Shown: one piece after another, positions 15,709-24,604 of the stretch | Position numbering within the stretch: position 1 is the first letter of the stretch | Layout: the number at the start of each line of letters is the position of its first letter | Notes under the pieces: model-generated | Told to the model about the DNA's origin: nothing | Database searches by the model: none | Seen by the model: the letters and a program-made list of their open reading frames with translations, nothing else | NCBI GenBank assembly: GCA_041592335.1 | Contig: JBFHQE010000014.1 | Coordinates: forward strand, 1 to 61,980 | Length of the DNA: 61,980 nt | From: JBFHQE01 sp041592335 | Lineage (GTDB): Bacteria > Pseudomonadota > Gammaproteobacteria > Thiohalobacterales > Thiohalobacteraceae | Reading direction: 5' to 3' | Program-made: the position numbers and the translations under genes

Positions 15709-17145
15709 CTAATGATTATCACCTACGCCTACCAAGCTTTCCATCTCTACCAACCATAATCGGTATCTCTCACTTAGACCGACATCTTCAACTGGCGCAA
15801 AAACATCAAAACCCGGCATATAACCAACGTCCGGCAACAATCGCCTGGCCAGACCCAGCGCCGTCGCCTCGGCTTCCTGCAAACGAAAAACGGGGATACC
15901 GGTTACCGCAGCCAACCTCGAACACAGACCATCCAGTCGCGATAACCCACCACTCACAGTTATCCTGCCCGGTGGATCAAGCGCCTCTGCCATTCGATCC
16001 ATATTTACTCTCACCAGAAACAGAATACTCTCGATGATTGCAATCGCTCGCGACTGTATATCCGTATCACCGATGAAGCAGCTTTCGATATCATCCCGCC
16101 ACCAGGGCGCTGCCAACCCACCCACGGCATTGATGCACAGCGCGTCTGTTTCCCCATCAAGCCATTCATCCAGTTGCGGCATGACATCAACACCTTCTCG
16201 CGCCGACAGCCAGTCCAGCGCATTCGCCGCGCCATTGATAGTCGCTTCCAGCGAATACAACTGACACCCATGTGCACTTTCCACCAGACTGTTGATCAAA
16301 CCGGTAACGGGCTTAACCTCACTACCCGTAACACGCTGCATAAATGCTCCACTGCCAATATTGAGATAAAGAGCGGATGGGTCGGGCACACCCAGCGCAA
16401 ACAGCGCGGCCGGTTGATCGCCTGTGACATATCGCAGAGGAACAGAATGCCCACCAAGATCGATCTCGCCAAAGCATATATCGTTATCCGCCAACTCCGG
16501 CAGCACTCTCGATGGCACGGAAAAGCAGTCACAAAGCGTTTCATCCCAGCGACGTTCGGTTAGACACATCAACGAAGTCCGCGCCGCGTTTACGACATCT
16601 GCTTTAACTTGCGGGTTGTTGGTCAACAGCGCAGCCAGCCAGGTCGCTAGAGGCCCTATTCTCAGATTGTCATTCTGAAGACCTGTTTTCACTTCAGGCA
16701 TATGCTCAAGACACCAGTGCATTTTACTGGCGCCATAATGGGGCGAGAGGCGCAAGCCGGTTTTCTGCTGAATACTTGCCTGTTCCAGTCGAAGCTTTTC
16801 CAGATATCGATGACCACGCGTATCCTGCCAGCTAATCACCGGCGTAAGCGCTTCCCCCGATTGCCTGTCCCAACAAACGATACTGGAACGCTGACAGGCA
16901 AGTCCTGCGGATTGAATGTTGAAGACATCATTTTTCAATTGCCGCCGAATATCATCGAGTACAGTTATTAATGACTGCACCAACTCAGACGCATCATGCT
17001 CAACGAAACGGGCTTGTGGATGGAATGTCTGGATGGAAACCTGTGATTGGGCAACGAGGGTTAACACGCTATCAAACACCAGCGCCCGGGTTGAATGACC
17101 ACCCTGATCGATAACCAATACATAAGGCGGTCGAGGCTTGTGCAT
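15709..17145 (-). CDS. FGGY-family carbohydrate kinase, glycerol-kinase relative with altered substrate site
   Basis: The 478-residue protein has the FGGY ATPase layout: VIDQGGHSTRALVFD at the N-terminus, TGDQPAALFALGV in the middle and ITVSGGLSRLDGLCSRLA near the end. Glycerol kinase has an Arg-Glu pair in NQRETT; here the region reads CQRSSIVCW, so the glutamate is a serine. The VDTWL aspartate region is GPLATWL, also lacking aspartate. The true substrate is therefore likely a different polyol or sugar. It starts six bases after slyD stops and sits at the end of the iron transporter/slyD run. Its location near GDPD and the GlpD-like gene hints at polyol metabolism. Confidence 0.82.
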   Translation of the reverse strand: MHKPRPPYVLVIDQGGHSTRALVFDSVLTLVAQSQVSIQTFHPQARFVEHDASELVQSLITVLDDIRRQLKNDVFNIQSAGLACQRSSIVCWDRQSGEALTPVISWQDTRGHRYLEKLRLEQASIQQKTGLRLSPHYGASKMHWCLEHMPEVKTGLQNDNLRIGPLATWLAALLTNNPQVKADVVNAARTSLMCLTERRWDETLCDCFSVPSRVLPELADNDICFGEIDLGGHSVPLRYVTGDQPAALFALGVPDPSALYLNIGSGAFMQRVTGSEVKPVTGLINSLVESAHGCQLYSLEATINGAANALDWLSAREGVDVMPQLDEWLDGETDALCINAVGGLAAPWWRDDIESCFIGDTDIQSRAIAIIESILFLVRVNMDRMAEALDPPGRITVSGGLSRLDGLCSRLAAVTGIPVFRLQEAEATALGLARRLLPDVGYMPGFDVFAPVEDVGLSERYRLWLVEMESLVGVGDNH

Positions 17146-17151
17146 ACTGAA

Positions 17152-17685
17152 TTACTGCGTAGGCGTCTGTTCGTCGGGATCAATGGAAAATGCATAACCC
17201 GCATCCAGCTCAGCCTGCGTGGCATCGCGGATATCCATCACTTCCAGCACGAAACGCAGCGCCTTACCGGCAAGCGGATGATTACCATCAACCCTGACCA
17301 CTTCATCATTGACAGAGGTTACGCGAAAATTGATTTGCTCCCCATTCGGCCCTTCCGCTTCCAGCTGCGCCCCGACGCGCCGACCTTCCTGCGGAATTTC
17401 CTCGCTGGCCACTTCCATGATCAGCTCGGGATCAACCGGTCCGTAAGCCTCTTCTGCAGTGAGCTCGACTTCTTTCTTGGCGTCCACGCCCAGACCTTCC
17501 AGCGACTGTTCGATCTTTGGAAAGGCGCCACCGTATCCGCCATGCAGATAATAGAGATCATCGCGATAAGCCAATGTCTCATCGCTACCCTGCTCGAACA
17601 GTGCATAGCGCAAGCGCACCACCTTGTCTTTCACAATACTGTGATAATTGCGTTTCTTGATGAAATGGACTTTCTGATCGCTCAT
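17152..17685 (-). CDS. slyD: FKBP-type peptidyl-prolyl isomerase, SlyD-like
   Basis: The 177-residue protein has a SlyD-type FKBP domain with the insert-in-flap chaperone domain: LYYLHGGYGGAFPKIEQSLEGL, then ELTAEEAYGPVDPELIMEV, then VRVDGNHPLAGKALRFVLEV. It catalyses proline isomerisation and holds unfolded chains. The histidine/cysteine-rich metal tail of E. coli SlyD is absent (the C-terminus is acidic, DPDEQTPTQ), so the nickel role is unlikely. Its ATG overlaps the stop of the ABC ATPase gene (ATGA), so it is translationally coupled to the iron transporter. Confidence 0.92.
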   Translation of the reverse strand: MSDQKVHFIKKRNYHSIVKDKVVRLRYALFEQGSDETLAYRDDLYYLHGGYGGAFPKIEQSLEGLGVDAKKEVELTAEEAYGPVDPELIMEVASEEIPQEGRRVGAQLEAEGPNGEQINFRVTSVNDEVVRVDGNHPLAGKALRFVLEVMDIRDATQAELDAGYAFSIDPDEQTPTQ

Positions 17686-18734
17686 GGTTGCTCTTGCTTG
17701 AACATGACCAGGTGATCGATTTCAAGCCTTATCCCGATCGGCTCGCCAAGGGCATGATTGTGATGGCTGGGCGCAAAACACAACAGCTGCGCTCCCGTAT
17801 CCAGCTCCACGCGATAGAGAAAATCGGCGCCACGGAACGCCTTTTCAATGACCCTGGCCTTGAGCGGGCTTTCATCGTCATGCTGCACATCGTCCGGCCT
17901 CACCAGCACATCCACCGGACAACCGCAATCACAGCCCTTGGGTACGCGACCCTCGATAATACCCAGGTCGGTTTCCACCTGGTGCGCGTTAATAACCCGG
18001 CCAGGTAAAATCTCGCCCTGCCCGACAAAATCGGCAACAAAGCGATTCTGCGGTTGATGATAAAGATTGTAGGCGTTATCCCATTGCACCAGGCGGCCCT
18101 CGTTCAACACACCGATACTGTCAGCCATGGCAAAGGCTTCGTGCTGATCGTGTGTCACCAGGATACCGGTGATCTCTTCCTGCTGCAGGATACCGCGCAC
18201 CTCGCGCGCCATCTGCTCACGCAGCTCCACATCCAGGCTGGAGAAAGGTTCATCGAGTAGCAACAACTCGGGCCGCGGCGCGATGGCACGTGCAACGGCG
18301 ATGCGTTGCTGCTGACCACCGGAAAGTTGATGCGGATATTTACTGGCGTGCTCGGACAGGCCAATCAGGGATAACAATGACGCCACGCGCGCGCTACGCT
18401 CGCGCTCCGAGAGGTGCGGCAAACCAAAGGCAATGTTTTCGGAAACACGCAGATGCGGGAACAGGGCAAAATCCTGGAACACCATTCCGACCCGGCGCTG
18501 TTCTGGCGGCAAGGCCCAGCCGGCATGACTGATCGTCTGCCCGCGCATGTGAATTTCGCCGAACTTCAACAACTCGAATCCGGCAATCGCGCGCAGCAGC
18601 GTGGTCTTGCCACAACCGCTGGGTCCCAACAGGCAGCCGATCTCGCCGGGCTGCAGCGAGAATGAAATATCTTTTACCACCGTCTGGCTACCATAGGCCA
18701 CCACGGCGTTGTGGACTTCAAGTAAGGTTTGCAT
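17682..18734 (-). CDS. fbpC: Ferric iron ABC transporter ATP-binding protein
   Basis: The 350-residue ATPase has Walker A (GPSGCGKTT), Q-loop (VFQDFALFPHL), signature LSGGQQQR and Walker B LLLLDEP, then a C-terminal TOBE-like regulatory domain (CDCGCPVDVLVRPDDVQ). It belongs to the FbpC/PotA branch and pairs with the FbpB-type permease whose stop overlaps its start. An in-frame ATG at 18749 adds five residues; MQTLLEVHN at 18734 aligns better. A run of cysteines (CDCGC) in the TOBE region is unusual and could be redox- or metal-sensitive. Confidence 0.92.
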   Translation of the reverse strand: MQTLLEVHNAVVAYGSQTVVKDISFSLQPGEIGCLLGPSGCGKTTLLRAIAGFELLKFGEIHMRGQTISHAGWALPPEQRRVGMVFQDFALFPHLRVSENIAFGLPHLSERERSARVASLLSLIGLSEHASKYPHQLSGGQQQRIAVARAIAPRPELLLLDEPFSSLDVELREQMAREVRGILQQEEITGILVTHDQHEAFAMADSIGVLNEGRLVQWDNAYNLYHQPQNRFVADFVGQGEILPGRVINAHQVETDLGIIEGRVPKGCDCGCPVDVLVRPDDVQHDDESPLKARVIEKAFRGADFLYRVELDTGAQLLCFAPSHHNHALGEPIGIRLEIDHLVMFKQEQP

Positions 18735-20397
18735 GGCGTGCCTTGGCAATACTGCGACTCAACATAATGACGGGAATGATACCGGCTAACACGATGGCAA
18801 GCGACGCTGTTGCGGCATCCGCCAGCCGTTCATCCGAGGCCAGCTCGTAGGCGCGCACGGCCAGCGTGTTGAAATTGAAAGGCCGCAGAATGAGGGTCGC
18901 GGGCAGTTCCTTCAACACGTCGACAAAAACCAGCAGGATCGCGGTCAACAGGCTGCCACGCATGATCGGCATGTGGATTTTGCGTAACACCGTACGCGGC
19001 CGGTAACCCAGCGAACGCGCCGCGTCGTCCATGCTGGGCTTGATCTTACCAAGGCCAGCCTCGACCGTTTGCAGGGATACCGCCAGGAAACGCACCGTGT
19101 AGGCAAACAGCAGAATCACCAGCGTACCGCTGAGCAACAGGCCGGTAGAAAAATCCAGGTTGTCGCGAAACCAGCCATCAACGGCATTATCAAACGCGGC
19201 AAAGGGAATCATCACCCCGACGGCGATCACCGTGCCGGGCACCGCATAGCCCATACTCGCGACACGAATGGCACCTGTCGCCATCCAGCTTGGATTAAGC
19301 CGTTTGCCATAGGCCATGAACAGCCCCAGCAACAGGGCAATCAATGCCGCGCTTGCCGCCAGTAACAGGCTGTTCAGCGTCAGGGTCAAAAAGGCATCAT
19401 TCAGCGTATCCGTGGCTGTCTGTACCGACCATGCCAGCAGTTGCAGCGCAGGCACCACGAACCCGAAACTCAAAGGCAACAGGCAAACCAGCAACCCCAC
19501 CCACATGCGCCAGCCCCTGAGATCATGCCGTGGCAGGCTACGCAGTTTTTGCGAAGCATTGTGGTACTGCGCCTGACTGCGCGACCAACGCTCCAGCAGG
19601 ATCAGCATGAAAACAAAGCTCATGAGAACCGCCGACAATTGCGCGGCCGCGGAAGCATCACCCAGTCCGAACCAGGTGCGGAAAATACCCGTGGTGAAGG
19701 TCGACACTCCGAAGTACTGCACGGTACCGTAGTCAGCAAGCGTTTCCATCAATGCCAGAGAGAGGCCGGTGATCACCGCCGGGCGCGCCAGCGGCAAGGC
19801 CACCCGAAAGAAGGTGCGCGCCGGAGACGCACCAAGGGTGCGCGATACTTCCAGCACACACACCGACTGTTCCAGAAACGCCGCGCGCGCCAGCAGGTAG
19901 ACATAGGGATACAGCACCAGCGACAGCATCAGCATGGCACCGGTCAGGGAACGCACCTCTGGAAACCAGTAATCGCCGTAACCCCAGCCGAATAGCTCGC
20001 GCAGCCCGGTCTGCACGGGCCCGGCAAAATCCAGCATGCCAGTGTACGTGTAGGCAATGATGTAAGCCGGCATTGCCAACGGCAGCAACAGCGCCCACTC
20101 AAACAGGCGTCGCCCGGGAAACTCACAGGTGGTGCACACCCAGGCCGTAGAGACCCCCATCACCAGCACCCCGGTGCCAACGCCAAACATCAGTAGCAGG
20201 GAGTTGATGACATAATCTTTCAGTACCGTGCTGGCCAGGTGCTGCCAGACATCGCCGGCGGGCTGAAACACAAAGCTGAACACCGTGATCACCGGCAGTG
20301 CCATCAGTATCGCGACCAGCACCAACGAAAAACGCCAGCTTTTGGTAAGCCAGCGCTCTTTCGTCATGGACCTGTGATTCAGTACTACTTCAGACAT
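18718..20397 (-). CDS. fbpB: Ferric iron ABC transporter permease (fused FbpB type)
   Basis: The 559-residue inner-membrane protein has about twelve hydrophobic segments in two homologous halves. EAA-like loops appear as VLEVSRTLGASPARTFFRVALP in the first half and DDAARSLGYRPRTVLRKIHMP in the second. The duplicated layout is typical of FbpB/HitB ferric iron permeases. It transports iron released by the FbpA protein encoded just upstream. A short hairpin repeat (20429-20456) lies in the gap after fbpA. An alternative ATG at 20367 would remove ten residues. Confidence 0.93.
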   Translation of the reverse strand: MSEVVLNHRSMTKERWLTKSWRFSLVLVAILMALPVITVFSFVFQPAGDVWQHLASTVLKDYVINSLLLMFGVGTGVLVMGVSTAWVCTTCEFPGRRLFEWALLLPLAMPAYIIAYTYTGMLDFAGPVQTGLRELFGWGYGDYWFPEVRSLTGAMLMLSLVLYPYVYLLARAAFLEQSVCVLEVSRTLGASPARTFFRVALPLARPAVITGLSLALMETLADYGTVQYFGVSTFTTGIFRTWFGLGDASAAAQLSAVLMSFVFMLILLERWSRSQAQYHNASQKLRSLPRHDLRGWRMWVGLLVCLLPLSFGFVVPALQLLAWSVQTATDTLNDAFLTLTLNSLLLAASAALIALLLGLFMAYGKRLNPSWMATGAIRVASMGYAVPGTVIAVGVMIPFAAFDNAVDGWFRDNLDFSTGLLLSGTLVILLFAYTVRFLAVSLQTVEAGLGKIKPSMDDAARSLGYRPRTVLRKIHMPIMRGSLLTAILLVFVDVLKELPATLILRPFNFNTLAVRAYELASDERLADAATASLAIVLAGIIPVIMLSRSIAKARHANLT

Positions 20398-20428
20398 CCC
20401 GTAAGTTTATCACTTAAGTCGTGAGAGT

Positions 20429-20456
20429 CGTCATTCCGGTCTTCGCCGGAATGACG
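20429..20456. repeat. CCGGCGAAGGCCGG-family short hairpin between fbpA and fbpB
   Basis: CGTCATTCCGG and CCGGAATGACG form a perfect 11-bp stem around TCTTCG. It is related to the longer elements at 10826 and 23174. Located just after fbpA, it could stabilise the upstream mRNA and lower permease expression, as the REP element between malE and malF does. Confidence 0.85.
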
Positions 20457-20473
20457 TTGTAGAACTAAAAGTG

Positions 20474-21496
20474 TTATTTCCAGCCAACCCGGTCCATCAG
20501 CATCACTGCCTCGGCGTTGTGCTTACCCAGCGCCTGCAGATTGAGGTCATCCGCCTTGAAGGTTCCCCAGGCTTTCAGAATATCGCTGACTTCAATGCCA
20601 TCACGAATCGGATATTCGTGATTCACGTTGGCATACCAGGCCTGCGCTTCGTCGCTCGCCAGAAACTCCATCAGCTTGACGGCGTTATCCCTGTTGGCCG
20701 CCGCCGCAGTCAGTCCAATACCGCTGATATTCACGTGCGTGCCCCGGCCATCTTGGTTGGGCCAGAACACGGCAACTTTTTCCGCCTGAGGGCGTTGCTC
20801 GTCGTCCTGCAACATCATGCCTAGATAATAAGTATTGATGACCGCAATATCGCATTCGCCTGCGGCAGCCGCCTTAATCTGGTCACGGTCGCCGCCCTTG
20901 GGCGGACGGGCAAAATTCTTCACGAAGTCCGCTGCCCATGCCTCGGTTGCCTTCAGTCCGTTCGTCGCAATCATGGAAGCCACCAGCGACTGGTTATAGA
21001 TGTTGTCCGATGAACGGATGCAGATGTGACCCTTCCACTGGCTGTCCGCCAGGTCTTCGTAGCTGGACAGGGTTTGCGGATCGACCGCGCTTTTCACGTA
21101 TACAATCGGACGGGCACGCACCGACATACCAAACCAGTAACCTTCCGGGTTGCGGTATTGCGCGGGTACCAGCTCATCCAGCCTGGCGCTCTGCACCGGC
21201 GCCAGCACGCCTGCTTCCTGCGCGCGGTAGAGACGTCCGGCATCCGTAGTCAACAACAGATCCGCAGGAGAGTTCTGGCCTTCGCTCTTCAGCCGTTGCA
21301 GCAGCGCATCCGCCTTGCCCGTTACCAGGTTTACCTTGATGCCGGTTTCGGTCGTGAATTTATCCAGCAGCGGTTTAATCAGTTCTTCTTTGCGCGCGGA
21401 ATAAAGATTGACCTCTTCCGCCGCCATCAACGGGGGTACTACCATGCTCATCGCCAGCCCGGCCAGCATGAACCCTTTTTTGAATGAGCCAAACAT
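20474..21496 (-). CDS. fbpA: Ferric iron ABC transporter substrate-binding protein
   Basis: The 340-residue precursor has a signal peptide (FKKGFMLAGLAMSMVVPPLMAAEE, cleavage after AMA-like MAA) and the periplasmic binding fold starting VNLYSARKEEL. NTYYLGMM carries the adjacent tyrosines that coordinate ferric iron in FbpA/FutA proteins. ATG 21496 is preceded by GAGGTAAG at good spacing; the open frame to 21604 is an extension without family similarity. It is the first gene of fbpABC-slyD. I could not recognise a convincing Fur box upstream, though iron control would be expected. Confidence 0.93.
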   Translation of the reverse strand: MFGSFKKGFMLAGLAMSMVVPPLMAAEEVNLYSARKEELIKPLLDKFTTETGIKVNLVTGKADALLQRLKSEGQNSPADLLLTTDAGRLYRAQEAGVLAPVQSARLDELVPAQYRNPEGYWFGMSVRARPIVYVKSAVDPQTLSSYEDLADSQWKGHICIRSSDNIYNQSLVASMIATNGLKATEAWAADFVKNFARPPKGGDRDQIKAAAAGECDIAVINTYYLGMMLQDDEQRPQAEKVAVFWPNQDGRGTHVNISGIGLTAAAANRDNAVKLMEFLASDEAQAWYANVNHEYPIRDGIEVSDILKAWGTFKADDLNLQALGKHNAEAVMLMDRVGWK

Positions 21497-21652
21497 TTGC
21501 TTACCTCGACAAGAAAAATTGAATATTAAATCTACCTGAAAACGCGAACTATTTTCATTTAGATATCGCTCCCTGTCAACTCCGCGCCGCCAGGCCAACC
21601 CCACAGAGAGTTCAGGGTTGAGGCGATTTCCGCGACAGCGGATGATGCGCGG

Positions 21653-23158
21653 ATGGATATGACTCTGCCCTCGCCGACCGCTAACCCGCTGGAATCACTG
21701 AACTTCACCCGCAGTTTTCTCGCTCTGGGCGAGACTTTTTACTCCCGGGTCGCGCCGCAGGCTCTCAGTGGCAGTCACCTGATCAGCGTCAGCGACTCCG
21801 CCGCAAAACTGGTCGACCTGAGTAGCTCGGCATTTGTGCATCCGGAATTATTGGCTTTCGTTTCCGGGCAGCAGTCTTCCACCGATGCCTTTGCCATGGT
21901 CTATGCCGGTCACCAGTTCGGTCACTTCGTGCGCCAGCTCGGTGATGGCCGCGCCATCATGCTGGGCGAGGTCACCAACCGCAACGGCGAACGCTGGGAA
22001 TTACAACTCAAAGGCGCCGGCCTCACCCCCTACTCGCGTGACGGTGATGGCCGCGCGGTATTGCGTTCCAGCATTCGAGAATATTTATGTTCGGAGGCCA
22101 TGCATGGCCTGGGCATACCGACCACGCGCGCACTCTGCATTACCGGCTCTAATGAAGAAGTATATCGCGAGCAGATCGAAACCGGTGCCATGGTGGTACG
22201 CATGGCACCCAGCCATGTGCGCTTTGGTTCGTTTGAATACTTCTATCATCGCGGGGAATTCGCGCCACTCCAACAACTGGCGGATTACCTGATTGAATTC
22301 CACTACCCGCAATTACGCGACGAATCCAATCCTTACCTTGCGCTCTATCGCGAAGTAGTGACACGCACCGCCCGACTGGTAGCACAATGGCAACTGGTTG
22401 GCTTCGCGCATGGCGTACTCAATACCGACAACATGTCGATGCTTGGCCTGACGCTCGATTATGGTCCGTTTGGTTTTCTCGACGATTATGATCCTGGCTA
22501 TATCTGTAATCACTCGGATCACTACGGCCGTTATGCCTTCAACAAGCAGCCGGACATCGGACTGTGGAATCTGAGCTGCCTGGGCCAGGCAATGCTGCCA
22601 TTACTGGCCGAGGATGGCGAGCAGGCCGCCGAGATGGCAAGGGCACAGTTTGATCACTATCAGACGCTACTGAATGAAACCTATTCATCGGGCCTGAATG
22701 ACAAACTCGGACTGAAAGAACATCGCGATGGCGACCTGGAACTCGGGCATCGTTTTCTGGATATTCTTGCCAGCGAGCGGCGCGATTTTACCCTGAGTTT
22801 TCGCAATCTGAGTCGTCTGACGACTGACAAGCCCTCTCGCGAACAAGCATTACGCGATGACTACCTGGATCGCGAACGCTTCGATCAATGGGCAACGGAT
22901 TATCAGCAGCGCCTGCAGTCGGAAAAATCGCGGGATGACGCACGCCGTGCGCGCATGAATGCCGTTAATCCCAAGTTCGTGCTGCGCAACTACCTGGCGC
23001 AACAGGCCATCGACAAGGCTCAACAGGGCGATTACCGTGAAATCGACAAGCTGATGGTTGTGTTGAGCGAGCCTTACGCAGAACATGAAGGTTTTGAACA
23101 ATACGCCGAGGCACCGCCCGACTGGGGTAAAAAATTGTCTGTCAGCTGCTCTTCATGA
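21653..23158 (+). CDS. selO: Protein adenylyltransferase SelO (YdiU/UPF0061)
   Basis: SelO is a pseudokinase-fold enzyme that transfers AMP to protein serine, threonine or tyrosine in redox stress. The 501-residue protein has YAGHQFGHFVRQLGDGRA, LKGAGLTPYSRDGDGRAVL, SSIREYLCSEAMHGLGIPTT, HGVLNTDNMSMLGLTLDYGP and DDYDP, all SelO hallmarks including the metal-binding Asn/Asp and activation-loop arginines. The C-terminus ends CSS where some homologues carry selenocysteine or cysteine three residues from the end. It is divergent from fbpA. Confidence 0.95.
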   Translation: MDMTLPSPTANPLESLNFTRSFLALGETFYSRVAPQALSGSHLISVSDSAAKLVDLSSSAFVHPELLAFVSGQQSSTDAFAMVYAGHQFGHFVRQLGDGRAIMLGEVTNRNGERWELQLKGAGLTPYSRDGDGRAVLRSSIREYLCSEAMHGLGIPTTRALCITGSNEEVYREQIETGAMVVRMAPSHVRFGSFEYFYHRGEFAPLQQLADYLIEFHYPQLRDESNPYLALYREVVTRTARLVAQWQLVGFAHGVLNTDNMSMLGLTLDYGPFGFLDDYDPGYICNHSDHYGRYAFNKQPDIGLWNLSCLGQAMLPLLAEDGEQAAEMARAQFDHYQTLLNETYSSGLNDKLGLKEHRDGDLELGHRFLDILASERRDFTLSFRNLSRLTTDKPSREQALRDDYLDRERFDQWATDYQQRLQSEKSRDDARRARMNAVNPKFVLRNYLAQQAIDKAQQGDYREIDKLMVVLSEPYAEHEGFEQYAEAPPDWGKKLSVSCSS

Positions 23159-23173
23159 AACGCGCGACCTATT

Positions 23174-23242
23174 TCGTCACCCCGGCGTAGGCCGGGGTCC
23201 AGTTTTGTTATATTTTCCTGGATTCCGGCCTTCGCCGGCATG
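23174..23242. repeat. CCGGCGAAGGCCGG-type inverted repeat, copy 3
   Basis: The left arm GTCACCCCGGCGTAGGCCGG and right arm GGCCTTCGCCGGCATGAC pair over most of their length around an AT-rich loop. It follows selO and precedes the phosphatase gene on the same strand. Confidence 0.85.
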
Positions 23243-23285
23243 ACAATAACTGCTCTGAGTTGGAAGCAACGAACACCATCAACCA

Positions 23286-24077
23286 ATGACCATCGACATC
23301 CAGAAACTGAACAACATTGTCAGAACGGCCGCGCGCGAAGAACTGCTGCCACGCTTTGAAAAAGTCAGCCACACCTTCAAGGCCGACGGTTCGGTACTGA
23401 CCGAAGCCGACCTCGCCATGGATAGCCGCTTGAAAACGGAACTGCATCAGGCCTGGCCGGAGATCGATTTCTTGAGTGAGGAAATGGAAGTCGCCGAGCA
23501 GGAACAGTTACTGGAAAACAGCGACAAACTCTGGTGTCTCGACCCGCTGGACGGGACCAGCAATTTCGCAGCCGGCATCCCCTACTTCGGCGTCTCGTTG
23601 GCCTTGATTGAAAAAGGCCAGGTGACAGCGGGCGTCATCTATGACCCTATTCTGGATGAATGCTTCAGCGCGGTGAGAAACCAGGGGGCGATGCTGAATG
23701 GCAAGTCGCTCAAGGTAAAACCTTCCGGGCTCCCCCTGAAGAAAGCCATCGCGCTGGTTGATCTGAAGCGCTTGTCGCCAACTTTACGCAACAATATCGC
23801 CAACCATCCCCCCTTTCACTCGCAACGCAACTTCGGCTCCTGTGCGCTGGAGTGGGCCTGGATGGCGGCCGGTCGCGGCCACGTGTATTTACATGGCGGA
23901 CAAAAGCTGTGGGATCTGGCGGCGGGCACTTTGTTACTGGAAGAAGCGGGTGGTTGCTGCACTACACTGGAAGGCGAAACTATCTTTCGACCCAAGATGG
24001 CTGCGCGTTCCGTTGTCTCCAGTTCAGATACCGAGATGTTTCCGCATTGGCAGGACTGGCTAAGAAGTAACAGCTGA
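23286..24077 (+). CDS. Inositol monophosphatase family protein
   Basis: The 263-residue protein has the metal-dependent phosphatase motifs LSEEM, DPLDGTSNFAAGIPYFGVSLAL and LWDLAAGTLLLEEAGG. These match the lithium-sensitive family (inositol monophosphatase, SuhB, CysQ, HisN). The substrate cannot be fixed: candidates are inositol phosphate, histidinol phosphate or 3'-phosphoadenosine 5'-phosphate. The ATG follows selO by about 125 bases containing a repeat, so co-transcription with selO is uncertain. Confidence 0.9.
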   Translation: MTIDIQKLNNIVRTAAREELLPRFEKVSHTFKADGSVLTEADLAMDSRLKTELHQAWPEIDFLSEEMEVAEQEQLLENSDKLWCLDPLDGTSNFAAGIPYFGVSLALIEKGQVTAGVIYDPILDECFSAVRNQGAMLNGKSLKVKPSGLPLKKAIALVDLKRLSPTLRNNIANHPPFHSQRNFGSCALEWAWMAAGRGHVYLHGGQKLWDLAAGTLLLEEAGGCCTTLEGETIFRPKMAARSVVSSSDTEMFPHWQDWLRSNS

Positions 24078-24082
24078 CAATA

Positions 24083-24156
24083 CATAGCCAATGGGGTGCT
24101 TTTTCGAGAGACTAAGAGTGTTTTGGAACGAGAAAAAGCTAACCTGATTGGCTATG
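24083..24156 (+). repeat. Core-plus-arm hairpin repeat, copy C
   Basis: CATAGCCAAT and ATTGGCTATG form a perfect 10-bp outer stem, and GCTTTTTC and GAAAAAGC a perfect 8-bp inner stem. The core has GACTAAGAGTGTTTTGGAA. It lies between the convergent phosphatase and PilZ genes. Confidence 0.85.
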
Positions 24157-24175
24157 CTCAATATCAACTATTCAT

Positions 24176-24604
24176 TTATTCCTTAACCGGCGACATCGGC
24201 GGGAAGTCCTTGGCATAACGCTCGATCCATTCCTGCGCCGCCTCCTGGCTACTGAGACTGCGCCCTTCGCTGCGCATGATCTCGCGCTTGTAATGTTCGA
24301 TGTAACAAATTTGTTCCACCATGCGCGCGCGGTATTCATCTTCAACGGCAACGAATTCAACGCCGACTTCATAATGGCCGCCCGTCCTGGGCCTGCACCA
24401 GGACACGCGCACTGGCGCCTCAAACGCCGGATCGACATAGTTGATCTTGATCCAGAGCGTACTGCCGATGCTTTGTTCCTTGGGGGAAAGAAAGGACAGG
24501 CCGCCGCGACTAACGTTGGTCAAGCGGTCCTGAAGCGCATAAGAAGCCGAATCGGGTTTGAACTCGATAGGTATGTCAGATGGATGCCGGATGTATTGAC
24601 GCAT
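24176..24604 (-). CDS. PilZ domain protein
   Basis: The 142-residue protein is a PilZ domain with RQYIRHPSDIPIEF (RxxxR arginines) and NVSRGGLSFLS (the [D/N]xSxxG motif), the two elements that bind cyclic di-GMP. A helical C-terminal tail of about 40 residues follows. It probably acts as a cytoplasmic c-di-GMP receptor for motility or surface behaviour. Translation could begin at a TTG at 24616, but ATG 24604 keeps the RxxxR motif near the N-terminus as usual. Convergent to the phosphatase gene. Confidence 0.9.
   Translation of the reverse strand: MRQYIRHPSDIPIEFKPDSASYALQDRLTNVSRGGLSFLSPKEQSIGSTLWIKINYVDPAFEAPVRVSWCRPRTGGHYEVGVEFVAVEDEYRARMVEQICYIEHYKREIMRSEGRSLSSQEAAQEWIERYAKDFPPMSPVKE

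Noticed and set aside
21497..21570. Possible Fur box upstream of fbpA
   Set aside because: The AT-rich stretch has only scattered matches to GATAATGATAATCATTATC, without a convincing 7-1-7 inverted repeat.
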